Part shown: piece by piece, positions 25,820 to 34,751 of the stretch
Position numbering within the stretch: position 1 is the stretch's first letter
Layout of the letters: each line of letters begins with the position of its first letter
Assembly: GCF_002743055.1 (NCBI RefSeq)
Contig: NZ_PDYM01000028.1
Location: 1 to 42,659 of the forward strand
Source: Sporosarcina sp. P13
GTDB lineage: Bacteria; Bacillota; Bacilli; Bacillales_A; Planococcaceae
DNA: 42,659 bases
Direction: 5' to 3'
Notes under the pieces: model-generated
Databases searched by the model: none
Seen by the model: the letters and a program-made list of their open reading frames with translations, nothing else
Told to the model about the DNA's origin: nothing
Position numbers and translations under genes: made by a program

Positions 25820-26292
25820 CCGCGCTCATAGAAAGCGTCCTCGCGCTCATAGAAGTTGTTCTCGCGCTCATAGAAGTTGTTCGCGCGCTCATAGAAAGCG
25901 TCCTCGCGCTCATAGAAGTTGTACCCGCGCTCATAGAAAGCGTCCTCGCGCTCATAGAAGTTGTACCCGCGCTCATAGCAAGTGTACTCGAGCTCATAGA
26001 AGCTGCTCCCGCGCTCATAGAAGTTGCTCCCGCGCTCATAGAAGTTGCTCCCGCGCTCATAGAAGTTGTTCTCGCGCTCATAGAAGCTGCTCCCGCGCTC
26101 ATAGAAAGCGTACTCGCGCTCATAGAAGCTGCTCCCGCGCTCATAGAAGCTGCTCCCGCGCTCATAGAAGCTGCTCCCGCGCTCATAGAAGTTGCTCCCG
26201 CGCTCATAGCAAGTGTACTCGCGCTCATAGAAAGCGTCCTCGCGCTCATAGAAGGTGCTCCCACGCTCATAGAATACAATCCACGCCCATAG
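25820..26292. repeat. Large 21-bp tandem array (CGCGCTCATAGA type)
   Basis: About 22 units of 21 bp, each starting CGCGCTCATAGA and continuing with AGCGTCCT-, AGTTGTT- or AGCTGCTCC-type halves. Substitutions cluster in the second half, while the first twelve bases are nearly fixed. Length is kept exactly, so plus and minus frames stay open by arithmetic (for example ALIESVL heptads on plus, MSARTLS heptads on minus). No start signal supports them. The array starts about 17 bp after the queT terminator and decays at 26255-26292. Downstream to the promoter at 26395 I see nothing. Confidence 0.92.
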
Positions 26293-26394
26293 AAAATCGA
26301 TCACAAGATAAACTACTAGGTCTATCTGAAACATCACGAATAATAATGCTAGTATATTTTAATTCCCGACAACTTTATATATCCCGAAAACCTA

Positions 26395-26423
26395 TTGACT
26401 CTTTATTATCTTTTGTTTATACT
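26395..26423 (+). promoter_or_regulatory. Sigma-A promoter of the AEC transporter gene
   Basis: TTGACT, exactly 17 bp, TATACT. It gives a leader of about 130 bases that contains the hairpin GCGGT (26489-26493) with ACCGC (26504-26508). The leader has no recognised riboswitch. Confidence 0.75.
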
Positions 26424-26557
26424 AGCTTTTAACTGGTACGGACGTCATGATGTATTGTGCTAGGTTAATGTGATGAGAATTAAGCAACGCGGTTAGTTTG
26501 ATGACCGCAAGAATGATAAACACAAAGGGAGCAATCATTATTATATGAGGTAAGGAT

Positions 26558-27520
26558 GTGGGGAGTATGCAGCTAGGGGTTGTATTTAATTCAATAACTT
26601 TAATTGGTATGATGATAGCAATTGGTGTAGTACTTGCCCGGGTTACACCCATTACGGAAAGTACTAAAAAAACATATACTTTGCTTATTGTGAATGTGGC
26701 TATGCCTTGTATTATTCTTTCTAGTATTTTTAAAGTAACAATTGATCAATCAATGTTAAGGAATATGGGAATCGTTTTAGTTCTATCCTTGGTCATTAAT
26801 ACGGTAGGAATTATTATTGGTTGGATATTTGCCTCTTCATTTTCCAAAAGTCGGGGACATCGTCAAGAGATTGCTCTTTTATCTGGATTAGGTAATACGG
26901 GTTTTATTGGAATCCCTTTATGCGCTGCGATATTAGGACCAGAAGGCGCGCTGTATGCGGCTATTTTTGATGCAGGAGTAGATATCGTTATTTGGACAGT
27001 TGGGGTTATGATATTAAAAAATTCATACGCTTTCTCACTGCAAAATTTAAAATCACTTATTAATATCCCTATAATCGCTATTGTTGTAGGGTTACTATGT
27101 GCATTTATCAATTATCGCCCACCTGAGATCTTCATTGATTTATCTAACCAGTTGGCTGCGCTAGCTTCGCCTCTTGCAATGTTCTACATTGGGCTACTGA
27201 TTATGTATAGGGGTGACAAGGAAGATACAATAAAATCTGCTAATGGAAATATTCTCTGGCCTATTTTTTCCAAGCTGGTTGTATTACCGATGGCCGCACT
27301 TTTGATTATTAGTATTTTACCAATACAGATGGATGTTATGACGAATAAAGTGATACTTATCCAAGCGATGATGCCATCACTTACATTAGCCTCCATTTTA
27401 TTTACAAAGTACTCTAAAGATGATGTCTTTGGAGCATTCGCAACCATTATGTCAACGTTAATTTCGCTAGTGACAATTCCGTCGCTTATCTTGTTATTCA
27501 TAAAGTTTAAATATATGTGA
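26558..27520 (+). CDS. AEC (auxin efflux carrier) family transporter
   Basis: A 320-aa membrane protein with about ten hydrophobic segments in two five-segment halves. The first half ends with the family's SGLGNTGFIGIPL motif (about 108-120), and NVAMPCIILSS lies in segment two. Bacterial AEC proteins move organic acids such as malate or malonate. GTG 26558 (seven bases after GAGG) and ATG 26567 (after AAGGA) are both usable; 26558 is kept. It is convergent with the GntR/UTRA gene, with a shared terminator between. The promoter at 26395 is a clear sigma-A type. Confidence 0.88.
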   Translation: MGSMQLGVVFNSITLIGMMIAIGVVLARVTPITESTKKTYTLLIVNVAMPCIILSSIFKVTIDQSMLRNMGIVLVLSLVINTVGIIIGWIFASSFSKSRGHRQEIALLSGLGNTGFIGIPLCAAILGPEGALYAAIFDAGVDIVIWTVGVMILKNSYAFSLQNLKSLINIPIIAIVVGLLCAFINYRPPEIFIDLSNQLAALASPLAMFYIGLLIMYRGDKEDTIKSANGNILWPIFSKLVVLPMAALLIISILPIQMDVMTNKVILIQAMMPSLTLASILFTKYSKDDVFGAFATIMSTLISLVTIPSLILLFIKFKYM

Positions 27521-27560
27521 TGGAGAACGAAAAGAAACAAGCTGAAATAAAATTATAATT

Positions 27561-27602
27561 GAAAAAGAAGACTTCGCATTTACATATGCCAAGTCTTTTT
27601 TC
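27561..27602. terminator. Bidirectional intrinsic terminator
   Basis: AGACTT-C-GCAT pairs with ATGC-C-AAGTCT, with A-runs on the left and T-runs on the right. It separates the convergent AEC and GntR genes. Confidence 0.85.
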
Positions 27603-28320
27603 ATTTTCCAGCTCTTGATGATTTAAAATGAAATGAATACAATTCGGGATTATAATCAGCTATACAGTATTCGACTAAATCACCACTCACATCGTAAACA
27701 AAACGTTCGAGGTGAAGTGTATAACAATCTACAGGAAGATTAAGTAATTCTGCATCCTCAGAACCAATCTTTTGGGAAGTAATCCTTTCATCAGCTTCAT
27801 TGAGCTGAATAGATAATTCATTTTCCATTAGGTCATACAAGGTGCCGTGATTAATATCAAGATTCGCCAGTTGTAGACCGATCGTCACAGGATAGTATTG
27901 GGTTTCAATTGCTAGTGGTACCTCATTGGCATAACGAACTCGCTTAATCAAATACGCATTATCCATCTCAATTGCTTCCTTTAATTCGTCAGGAATTGTC
28001 TCGATTCCATGCCGAATGAGTTTTGTACCCGGTGTCATTTGCATCCGTTCAATCATTTCAGTTGTACTAATAAAGTTACCTGACCAATAGTGAATAGGAT
28101 GCTTTGAAATGAACGTTCCCTTACCATGCTTTTTTTCAAGAATACCATCGATGACTAATTGTGAAATGGCTTCTCGAACCGTACTTCTACTAACATCATA
28201 AGTTTCCATTAATTCACGTTCACTTGGTATTTTCTCCTTAAATAACCCTAGTTTAATCTTTTTTTCAATGCTTTTTCTAAGTTGTATATGAAGTGGAACA
28301 GGGTTGTTAGGATTAAACAC
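27601..28320 (-). CDS. GntR-family regulator with UTRA domain (HutC-like subfamily)
   Basis: A 239-aa transcription factor. The winged helix-turn-helix (about 8-70) contains IPSERELMETYDVSRSTVREA. The UTRA ligand-binding domain (about 95-235) has the pattern RVRYANEVPLAIETQYYP and the ending LEYFV-like segment VYDVSGDLVEYCIADYN. This subfamily senses small metabolites, histidine derivatives or sugar phosphates among them. It is probably self-regulated through the palindrome at 28354. Its target is unknown: the convergent AEC gene is the nearest, and the hut-like operon is 12 kb away. RBS AAGGAGGT lies upstream of ATG 28320. Confidence 0.9.
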   Translation of the reverse strand: MFNPNNPVPLHIQLRKSIEKKIKLGLFKEKIPSERELMETYDVSRSTVREAISQLVIDGILEKKHGKGTFISKHPIHYWSGNFISTTEMIERMQMTPGTKLIRHGIETIPDELKEAIEMDNAYLIKRVRYANEVPLAIETQYYPVTIGLQLANLDINHGTLYDLMENELSIQLNEADERITSQKIGSEDAELLNLPVDCYTLHLERFVYDVSGDLVEYCIADYNPELYSFHFKSSRAGK

Positions 28321-28353
28321 ACAATTACCTCCTTAGAATTCATAAGGGATATC

Positions 28354-28363
28354 TATCTAGATA
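28354..28363. promoter_or_regulatory. Candidate GntR operator palindrome
   Basis: TATCTAGATA, a perfect 10-bp palindrome within a longer A/T-rich dyad, 34 bp upstream of the GntR/UTRA start. The position suits autoregulation; there is no binding evidence. Confidence 0.4.
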
Positions 28364-28502
28364 AATGATACCTGTTTTAGAGGTGTGTGTCTAATGTCGT
28401 GTGAAGATTGTTTTGTTGGGGGGAGTGGTTGGTCCACTTAAGGTTTTAAAAATGAAATAACTAGGGAGTTCGCATAATTGACTGAGGATAGGAGGAAGAA
28501 AA

Positions 28503-28932
28503 GTGAAACTATTACTAGACGAAACACCTTACTAATCGCTACCCTCATTAGTAATGAAAATCGGAATGAATGAAGCGTTATTTTTGCAACAATTGCATTA
28601 CCATTCGCTTATGTCCAAAAATATTCAGGGTGGCTATAAGTGGGTGTATTATCTCTGCTGTATACAACCGAATGAAAATTGATAACACCAAATGGTATCG
28701 AGTGAATAATGCGCATGAAGAATTGAGAGCACTGCAACTTGCAGTGGTGGAGCGGAAGTCTTGCCTAGGTGATGAGGGGAAAAATACACTGATGGACCTG
28801 GCGAATCTGCATAAGCCAATAACCAAAGAATTTAAGATTACTACAAAGAATAAAGAATATGTCGAGAAGAATCTCGACGTCATCGATTCTGTCATTGATT
28901 ATCTCAATCAAAAAATTAATAAAAAGTTTTGA
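28503..28932 (+). pseudogene. Degenerate copy of the phage-type replication protein at 34752
   Basis: From the leader (AGGATAGGAGGAAG) onward this stretch is nearly the same as 34730-35270. It has a GTG in place of the ATG, a nonsense codon TAA in place of CAA at codon 11, and an internal deletion of about 100 bp at 28650. That deletion lies between two GTGGGTG copies seen in the intact gene (near 34889 and 34981). After the deletion it follows the intact copy to the segment NQKINKK and then stops, losing the C-terminal third. It is a relic and no product is expected. Confidence 0.9.
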
Positions 28933-29319
28933 AGGGTAGCTGTGTGCCAAGTTTTCATGTTTGTTTGAACGTTCAACTTTGTTTCTCACACAGATACCTT
29001 TCGTGCGAATGGTAGCCAAGGGGTTAGCTATATTTTTTTCAGAAATATCTCGAGCAGAACCATGAATCGGCTTGAACATAGAAGGATAATATTTTCTGGA
29101 TTAATATTTGCATCCTCATTGGAAATAAGTGAATTCGAATGAAAGTCGATCATCTTGTGTGGCTACTTTTTTCATTACTTTGATACCTTAATTAACTACA
29201 TCTAGGCCGATTCCATCCCAGACGACAAACGCCATTAAAAAAGATTGCATATTTCCACTTATTTTCTTTAATAATTGAATTCATTTAATAACCTAACGTC
29301 TTCAAATGTGGACATACAC
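28933..29319. other. Gene-free stretch with long stem-loop repeat element (copy A)
   Basis: GGTAGCTGTGTG (28935-28946) and CACACAGATACC (28987-28998) form an 11/12 inverted repeat around a centre containing the perfect palindrome TTGAACGTTCAA (28965-28976). A diverged copy lies at 38539-38613. The remainder to the LysR stop at 29320 contains ACAAACGCCAT, which recurs near 38787. No coding frame with a ribosome site is seen. Confidence 0.6.
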
Positions 29320-30222
29320 TTAGTCTATATCTAAACTTTTTATAATTTCTTTCGTAACTTGAATAAAATGTTCTGTTGCCGCTTTTTTCACACTGTTTTT
29401 CGATGTCACCAAGTTTAACTTTGAATGGATAACGGGGTCAGATAACTCCAAAAGCGGGGGAAGACAAAATCCTTCTAATTTTGAGAATGCAACTGGACAA
29501 AAGGCTACACCCATTCCTTTCTTTACCATACTGAGCATAGGCAATGTTTCTGTTCCCCAATAAATGACTTCTGGATTAAATCCACGGATATGGCATTCCT
29601 CCAAAATATTATCTGAGATTCCGTGACCGAATGTTGTATGTTGCAAAAAGAACTTTTCGTGTTTTAATTCTTCCAGTGTAATGGACTTATTGTTTACTAA
29701 AGGATGGGATGGCGGTAGGGCTACCAATAATCGCTCCGATAATAAAGTGGTTGTATGTAAATCTTCCTTGTTAAATACATTTCGCAAAATCCCAATATCC
29801 ATTTTATGATGACGTATTTGTTCTAGAATATAAGCGGCATTCCCTTCCTTGACATGAATACTAATGGGAATATCATTTTCATTAAAATACTGAACTACTT
29901 CAGGGATTATAGTGAGGTTTGCTATGGTTGAACAGCCAATCGTAACATGACCTCGGTTGCCTTTATGGTGTTCGTGAATTTCTTGAATAATTATTTCAGC
30001 AGATGCCAATAATTCTTTCCCACGTTTATATAGTAATTTGCCTGTATCGTTGAGATGTATTCTTTTGCCGACTCTGTTGAATAAATCAACATCTAATTCC
30101 TCTTCGAAACTTCGGATCGCAGCGCTTAATGGGGGTTGAGACATATTAAGTGCAATAGCGGCTTTTGAAATTGTTCCATGTTCAACGACTGCTATGAAGT
30201 ACTTTAGTTTTTGAATGTTCAA
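29320..30222 (-). CDS. LysR-family transcriptional regulator
   Basis: A 300-aa LysR-type regulator. The N-terminal helix-turn-helix contains GTISKAAIALNMSQPPLSAA (about 16-35), followed by the linker helix and the periplasmic-binding-like effector domain (about 90-295). It is divergent from the tctCBA operon, and a perfect inverted repeat lies between (30241-30269). It most likely controls that transporter in response to a carboxylate. RBS AGGAGG (on the minus strand, TTAGGAGGTTAGCC) precedes the start. The class CitR/CcpC-type regulators is similar in size, but the effector here is unknown. Confidence 0.9.
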   Translation of the reverse strand: MNIQKLKYFIAVVEHGTISKAAIALNMSQPPLSAAIRSFEEELDVDLFNRVGKRIHLNDTGKLLYKRGKELLASAEIIIQEIHEHHKGNRGHVTIGCSTIANLTIIPEVVQYFNENDIPISIHVKEGNAAYILEQIRHHKMDIGILRNVFNKEDLHTTTLLSERLLVALPPSHPLVNNKSITLEELKHEKFFLQHTTFGHGISDNILEECHIRGFNPEVIYWGTETLPMLSMVKKGMGVAFCPVAFSKLEGFCLPPLLELSDPVIHSKLNLVTSKNSVKKAATEHFIQVTKEIIKSLDID

Positions 30223-30240
30223 AGTGGCTAACCTCCTAAT

Positions 30241-30269
30241 ATTCTATATACGAAAAAGATTTATAGAAT
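30241..30269. promoter_or_regulatory. Candidate LysR operator
   Basis: ATTCTATA (30241-30248) and TATAGAAT (30262-30269) form a perfect inverted repeat with a 13-bp centre, just upstream of the regulator gene and 16 bp before the -35 of tctC. Size and place fit a LysR-type T-N11-A site. Confidence 0.65.
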
Positions 30270-30284
30270 ACTCTTAATATATAT

Positions 30285-30313
30285 TTTACATTTATAAGAA
30301 CTCGATATATTAT
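30285..30313 (+). promoter_or_regulatory. Sigma-A promoter of tctC
   Basis: TTTACA, 17 bp, TATTAT. The LysR candidate site lies immediately upstream, the usual position for activation. Confidence 0.6.
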
Positions 30314-30401
30314 AACACTACGTTTAATTCTTCTGAAACTTGAATAAATTCAGTTTGAAATAGAAGGGAGTAAACTCAAAATGAAAACAGGGGGAAATAA
30401 A

Positions 30402-31400
30402 ATGATTAAAAACAGTAAAAGGTTTACGGTGCTATTCCTAGCGTTAGTACTTGTTATTCTAACTGCTTGTAATAATGATGCAAGCGATGAAAGCGCTTCA
30501 TCAGGCGGTGCGGATTATCCAAAACGTCCAATTAGCTTGATGATACCATACGGTCCAGGAGGTAGTGCTGACGTACAGGCGCGCTTAATTGGCCAATCTC
30601 TTCAAACTCAACTAGGTCAAACAGTTAATGTTATTTCTAAACCAGGCGGTGCGGGTGCAACAGGTATGAACGCTCTAAAGGCGTCAAAACCAGATGGCTA
30701 TACAATTATTTTGACGGCTGTAGGACCTTCTACATTGACGCCAAATGCAAATAACGTTGGTTTTAATGTAGTGGAAGACTTTTATCCGATTGCACAAATT
30801 TCTGAAGCACCATATGGTATAGCCGTCAATTCGGATTCGGGTATTGAATCATTAGATGAATTATTGAACTTTGCTAAAGAAAATCCCGGAAAAGCAACTT
30901 TTGGAACTACAGGAGCGGGACTACATCAACATGTCGTCACTACTGATTTCTTAAATCAACTTCCAGATGTGGATATGGAGCATGTTCCATTCGATGGTGG
31001 GGCAGAAGCTGTCAGTGCGTTGCTTGGTAATCATATTACTGCTGCCGTAAACACTATTTCTGAGATTATTCCTCATGCGGAAAATAACGCACTCAAAATT
31101 CTTGCTGTTACTACAGACGAGCGATTGGAAAGTTTACCAGACGTTCCTACGTTCAAGGAATTAGGATACGAATTGATTGGACAAGGTGCATGGTTTGGTT
31201 TCATGGCACCGAAAGATACACCTAAAGAAATTGTAGATACTTTAGATGGCGCAATTAAAAATGCATTGGATGATGACAAAGTGAAAGAACAATTCGAAAA
31301 TGCGGGTCTTCCAATCAAATATTTAAATGCTGCAGAATTTAAAGAAAAAGTACAAGTTGAAAATGAGAAAAATGGAAAAGTAATTCAGTCGTTGAATTAA
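30402..31400 (+). CDS. tctC: Tripartite tricarboxylate transporter substrate-binding lipoprotein (TctC)
   Basis: A 332-aa extracellular solute-binding lipoprotein. The signal sequence ends in the lipobox LTAC, followed by an acidic/serine linker. The TctC (Bug) domain covers the rest, with IPYGPGGSADVQAR, VSKPGGAG-like VISKPGGAG, and the late PDVPTFKELGYE region, all typical of the family. The likely substrate is a di- or tricarboxylate. ATG 30381 is also in frame; GGGGGAAA seven bases before 30402 favours 30402. It is the first gene of tctCBA plus an M20 peptidase, divergent from a LysR regulator. Confidence 0.92.
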   Translation: MIKNSKRFTVLFLALVLVILTACNNDASDESASSGGADYPKRPISLMIPYGPGGSADVQARLIGQSLQTQLGQTVNVISKPGGAGATGMNALKASKPDGYTIILTAVGPSTLTPNANNVGFNVVEDFYPIAQISEAPYGIAVNSDSGIESLDELLNFAKENPGKATFGTTGAGLHQHVVTTDFLNQLPDVDMEHVPFDGGAEAVSALLGNHITAAVNTISEIIPHAENNALKILAVTTDERLESLPDVPTFKELGYELIGQGAWFGFMAPKDTPKEIVDTLDGAIKNALDDDKVKEQFENAGLPIKYLNAAEFKEKVQVENEKNGKVIQSLN

Positions 31401-31429
31401 AATAACACGACATAGGTGGTATGGGATTT

Positions 31430-31873
31430 ATGAAGAAAGAAATTAGTGATATTTCTACAGGTACAGTTCTATTAATTTTTTCCTTAATAGGATACTTTTA
31501 CTCAACAAAATTAGCAGTAGATTCAACGATTAAATATGGACCAGACTTCTTCCCAAAATTAGTGTTTTCACTACTGGCTTTTACTTCTGTAATTCTGCTA
31601 TTGACTGCGATTCTGCGATTTAAGCGCAGTAAAGAATTTGTATCTATGAGCCAAAAGGTGATTTTCGGAGTTGTCTTGTTCATTGTTGTGCTAATTGGAT
31701 ATATAGGTTTGTTCTTTTTAACAGGGTTCATTATATCGACGATTATTTTCCTTCTTATTGGGCAGTGGTTATTTGGAATTCGGAAGATTCCTATCTTGAT
31801 CGCAACATCGATACTATTACCTTTTGTTTTATACTTTGTGTTTACTTTCCTTTTCAAAATACCATTACCTTAA
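31430..31873 (+). CDS. tctB: Tripartite tricarboxylate transporter small membrane subunit (TctB)
   Basis: A 147-aa protein with four hydrophobic segments (about 10-28, 43-62, 78-100, 102-140), the size and layout of TctB. ATG 31421 touches the AGGTGGT ribosome site, so ATG 31430 with nine bases of spacing is chosen. Sequence is poorly conserved in this family; position between tctC and tctA supports the call. Confidence 0.85.
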   Translation: MKKEISDISTGTVLLIFSLIGYFYSTKLAVDSTIKYGPDFFPKLVFSLLAFTSVILLLTAILRFKRSKEFVSMSQKVIFGVVLFIVVLIGYIGLFFLTGFIISTIIFLLIGQWLFGIRKIPILIATSILLPFVLYFVFTFLFKIPLP

Positions 31874-31895
31874 ACATTAAAAAGGAGGCGATTAT

Positions 31896-33401
31896 GTGTC
31901 CCCAGAAATTCTTGCAGGTTTATTATTCGCTTTGGCCCCGGCTGCACTTCTTGCTAACTTAGCAGGAGTTGCACTGGGCATTGTATTTGGAGCATTACCT
32001 GGACTCACGGCGACAATGGGTCTTGCGTTATTAATACCGCTCACATTCGGCATTCCGCCTATCGTTGCGTTCAGTGCTTTATTAGGAGTGTATGTTGGAG
32101 CTGTCTATGCTGGATCGATAACTGCAATCCTTGTTGGAACGCCTGGTACGGCAGCAGCAGCTGCGGCTTTATTGGAAGGACCGGAACTTACAAAAAAAGG
32201 TGAAGCGAAAAAAGCACTTACTATGACAACAGTAGCATCTGTTATTGGCGGGATATTCAGTTGTGTTGTACTAATTCTTGTTTCACCGCAATTAGCCAAA
32301 TTCGCTTTGACATTTGGCCCACCTGAATATTTTGCTTTAGCGATATTTGGTCTTTCCATTGTGGCAGGCGTTTCTGGTAAGTCCTTATTAAAAGGGGTCA
32401 TTGCCGGTTTAATAGGTCTAATCATTGCTACGATCGGAGTGGATCCGGTGAAGGGAACGGAAAGATTTACGTTTGGAATTGTTGATTTATTAAATGGAAT
32501 CAATGTTGTTCCTGCGCTAGTCGGATTATTTGCAATTTCGGAAGTTCTAACAAGAATGGAAGGCAAGGGCGAACAATTAAGAAGTAAAATAGGTTCTACT
32601 TCTATTGGTCTGAAAGCTTCAGAACTTAAAAGAAACTGGTTTAATATACTTCGATCCTCTGTAATTGGAACGTTTATAGGAATTATTCCCGCAACAGGAT
32701 CAGGCGTGGCTTCATTTGTTGCTTATAATGAAGCAAAACGTGCTTCGAAAGATAAATCAAAATTTGGTAAAGGAAACGTAGATGGTCTAGCCGCAACTGA
32801 ATCTGCCAATAGCGCGGTAACAGGCGGAGCGTTAGTACCTTTATTGACATTGGGTATCCCTGGAGATGTTATCACTGCCGTTATGCTCGGTGCATTGATG
32901 ATTCAAGGGCTAACGCCAGGTCCCATGTTGTTTACGACAAATGCTGATGTAGTCTATGGAATTTTTATGGCGCTAATTGTGGCGAATGTCTTCATGCTTG
33001 CACTGGGACTAGGAGCTACCAAAATATTTCCGAAGTTGTTGCGTATACCTGAAGGAATTCTGATGCCAATTATAGTAGTCCTTTGTGTACTAGGCTCATA
33101 CTCGATCTCAAATTCAATGTTTGATGTGATGATCATGTTGATATTTGGACTGCTAGGATATCTAATGTTGAAAGTCGAATTACCATTAGCACCATTATTA
33201 TTAGCTATGATTTTAGCACCGATTGCAGAGACGAATTTTAGGAGATCTATGCTTCTCTCCCAAGAAAGCTTGAGTATTTTCTTCACTAGACCAGTGAGCA
33301 TGGTCATTTTAACTATTACTTTCCTAGTGCTTGGTAAAATTATCCTAAACGAATTAAACAAATACGTACTGGCACGAAAACTAGAAAAGGAAAGTGATTA
33401 A
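31896..33401 (+). CDS. tctA: Tripartite tricarboxylate transporter large membrane subunit (TctA)
   Basis: A 501-aa permease with eleven or twelve hydrophobic segments. The family motifs are the N-terminal GIVFGALPGLTATMG (about 28-42) and its second-half equivalent GIIPATGSGVASFVAY (about 260-275), plus LTLGIPGD. GTG start 31896 lies six bases after AAAGGAGGCG; the overlapping ATG at 31894 is out of frame. It forms the channel for the TctC-bound carboxylate and is followed three bases later by the M20 gene, showing a single operon. Confidence 0.94.
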   Translation: MSPEILAGLLFALAPAALLANLAGVALGIVFGALPGLTATMGLALLIPLTFGIPPIVAFSALLGVYVGAVYAGSITAILVGTPGTAAAAAALLEGPELTKKGEAKKALTMTTVASVIGGIFSCVVLILVSPQLAKFALTFGPPEYFALAIFGLSIVAGVSGKSLLKGVIAGLIGLIIATIGVDPVKGTERFTFGIVDLLNGINVVPALVGLFAISEVLTRMEGKGEQLRSKIGSTSIGLKASELKRNWFNILRSSVIGTFIGIIPATGSGVASFVAYNEAKRASKDKSKFGKGNVDGLAATESANSAVTGGALVPLLTLGIPGDVITAVMLGALMIQGLTPGPMLFTTNADVVYGIFMALIVANVFMLALGLGATKIFPKLLRIPEGILMPIIVVLCVLGSYSISNSMFDVMIMLIFGLLGYLMLKVELPLAPLLLAMILAPIAETNFRRSMLLSQESLSIFFTRPVSMVILTITFLVLGKIILNELNKYVLARKLEKESD

Positions 33402-33404
33402 TTT

Positions 33405-34574
33405 ATGACAAGTCAAGAGAACACTAGAATAAGTGAATATTTAGCGAAAAATGAAGAAGAGGCTTTAGAATTTCTTAAGTCGATTGTGAATACTGATAGC
33501 TTTTCTTATGATAAAAAAGGGGTTAATAACGTAGCCGCTAAGATAATGGAGTTGCTTGAGAGCAAAGGGATTTCTTATGTAATAAGAGAAAATGAGGAAT
33601 TCGGAAATCATATTATCGCAACTATTAAAGGGCCAAAGGATGGAAAGATTTTATTGATGGGTCATATGGATACCGTACATCCAGAAGGAACAACCAAGGA
33701 ACGCCCATTTACTGTAGAAGGAAATCTTCTTCGTGGGCCTGGAGTATCCGATATGAAAGCAGGGCTTGTTACGATGATCTATGCGGTAACAGCACTTGAG
33801 AAATTTGCAAATGAAGACTTATGCGATATAGAAATATTATTTACTCCTGAAGAAGAAATCGGTTCCCCAATCTCAAGAGCAGTCATTGAAGAACGCGCAA
33901 AAGATGCATTGGCGGTATTCAATCTTGAGGCAGGACGTCCCGATGGTTCAGTTGTTACCGCAAGGAAAGGGTCAGCCCATCTTAAAATTGAAATAGAGGG
34001 AAAAGCCTCGCATTCGGGTGCGTTTATAGAAAACGGGATTAGTGCGAATGATGAACTTGCTTTGAAAATGACTAAGATTAAAGAACTAATGAATAATGAT
34101 AAGGGCGTAACTGTTAATATCGGAACCATCAAAGGTGGCGTCAGCAATAATATGGTATCGCCACATGCAATGGCAACAGTCCATTCGGGGTTTTGGAAAA
34201 CGGAAGACTTTGATGAATTGTATAAGGGTATTGAAAAAATCGTAAATACCTCCTATGTTAAAGGAACGAAAAGTAGTTTATCGGGTGGAGTTAGTATTTT
34301 ACCGATGGAATACAACGATGGTACAGCCCAGCTCTATAAAATCGTACAACAGGCGGCGCAAGATATGTCACTACCAATCACAGAACAGCATACAAAAGGA
34401 GCTGCGGATGCAGGATTTGCCTCCTCAATGGGTGTGCCTACCATTTGTGCAATGGGTCCTGTAGGCGGTAACTGGCATGCGCTTGATGAGTATATGGAGT
34501 TGGATACATTCCTTCCAAGAATGGAACTGTTGGCACGATCCATCCTATTATTTTCCAAAGATATTAAAAATTAA
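33405..34574 (+). CDS. M20-family glutamate carboxypeptidase-like hydrolase (CPG2-type)
   Basis: A 389-aa zinc hydrolase similar to carboxypeptidase G2. The motifs are MGHMDTVHPEG (His, Asp), GPGVSDMKAG (Asp), TPEEEIGS (catalytic and metal Glu intact), FNLEAGRP (metal Glu), and the late WHALDEY (His). The dimerisation domain lies at about 185-295. It is coupled to tctA by a three-base gap, so the imported carboxylate is probably an N-acyl glutamate, a glutamyl peptide or a pteroyl-type compound that this enzyme cleaves. No signal peptide, so it acts in the cytoplasm. A terminator follows. Confidence 0.88.
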   Translation: MTSQENTRISEYLAKNEEEALEFLKSIVNTDSFSYDKKGVNNVAAKIMELLESKGISYVIRENEEFGNHIIATIKGPKDGKILLMGHMDTVHPEGTTKERPFTVEGNLLRGPGVSDMKAGLVTMIYAVTALEKFANEDLCDIEILFTPEEEIGSPISRAVIEERAKDALAVFNLEAGRPDGSVVTARKGSAHLKIEIEGKASHSGAFIENGISANDELALKMTKIKELMNNDKGVTVNIGTIKGGVSNNMVSPHAMATVHSGFWKTEDFDELYKGIEKIVNTSYVKGTKSSLSGGVSILPMEYNDGTAQLYKIVQQAAQDMSLPITEQHTKGAADAGFASSMGVPTICAMGPVGGNWHALDEYMELDTFLPRMELLARSILLFSKDIKN

Positions 34575-34594
34575 GTATTCAATAATCACAGCAC

Positions 34595-34636
34595 CAAAAA
34601 AAGAGTGTAATCCACAATGGATCATACTCTTTTTTG
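34595..34636 (+). terminator. Intrinsic terminator of the tct-M20 operon
   Basis: AAAAAGAGTGTAATCCA pairs with TGGATCATACTCTTTTT with a small internal mismatch around CAA, ending in TTTTTT. Confidence 0.82.
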
Positions 34637-34751
34637 CCGTTCAAAAAAATAAAAAATAAAAAGTGTATCCTTTTTTTCATCCGTGTCTATATAGAGGGCG
34701 AAAGCCAGAACAGGGAGTCCGCACAACAGACTGATGATAGGAGGAAGACAA

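Noticed and set aside
25820..26292. CRISPR array
   Set aside because: Units are directly tandem at 21 bp with no unique spacers of constant length between identical repeats, and no cas genes are present.
25629..26337. Large minus-strand and plus-strand proteins with MSA/ALIE/FYER heptads
   Set aside because: Several frames are open at once through the tandem repeat, none has a start signal, and one runs into queT on the opposite strand.
28570..28932. A 120-aa intact protein from ATG 28570
   Set aside because: Its first part is in a different frame from the homologous gene and it joins the true frame only after the deletion; it is part of the pseudogene.
30066..31318. Antisense frames over tctC
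   Set aside because: The coding evidence (lipobox, family motifs, ribosome site) is on the plus strand; the antisense frames have none.
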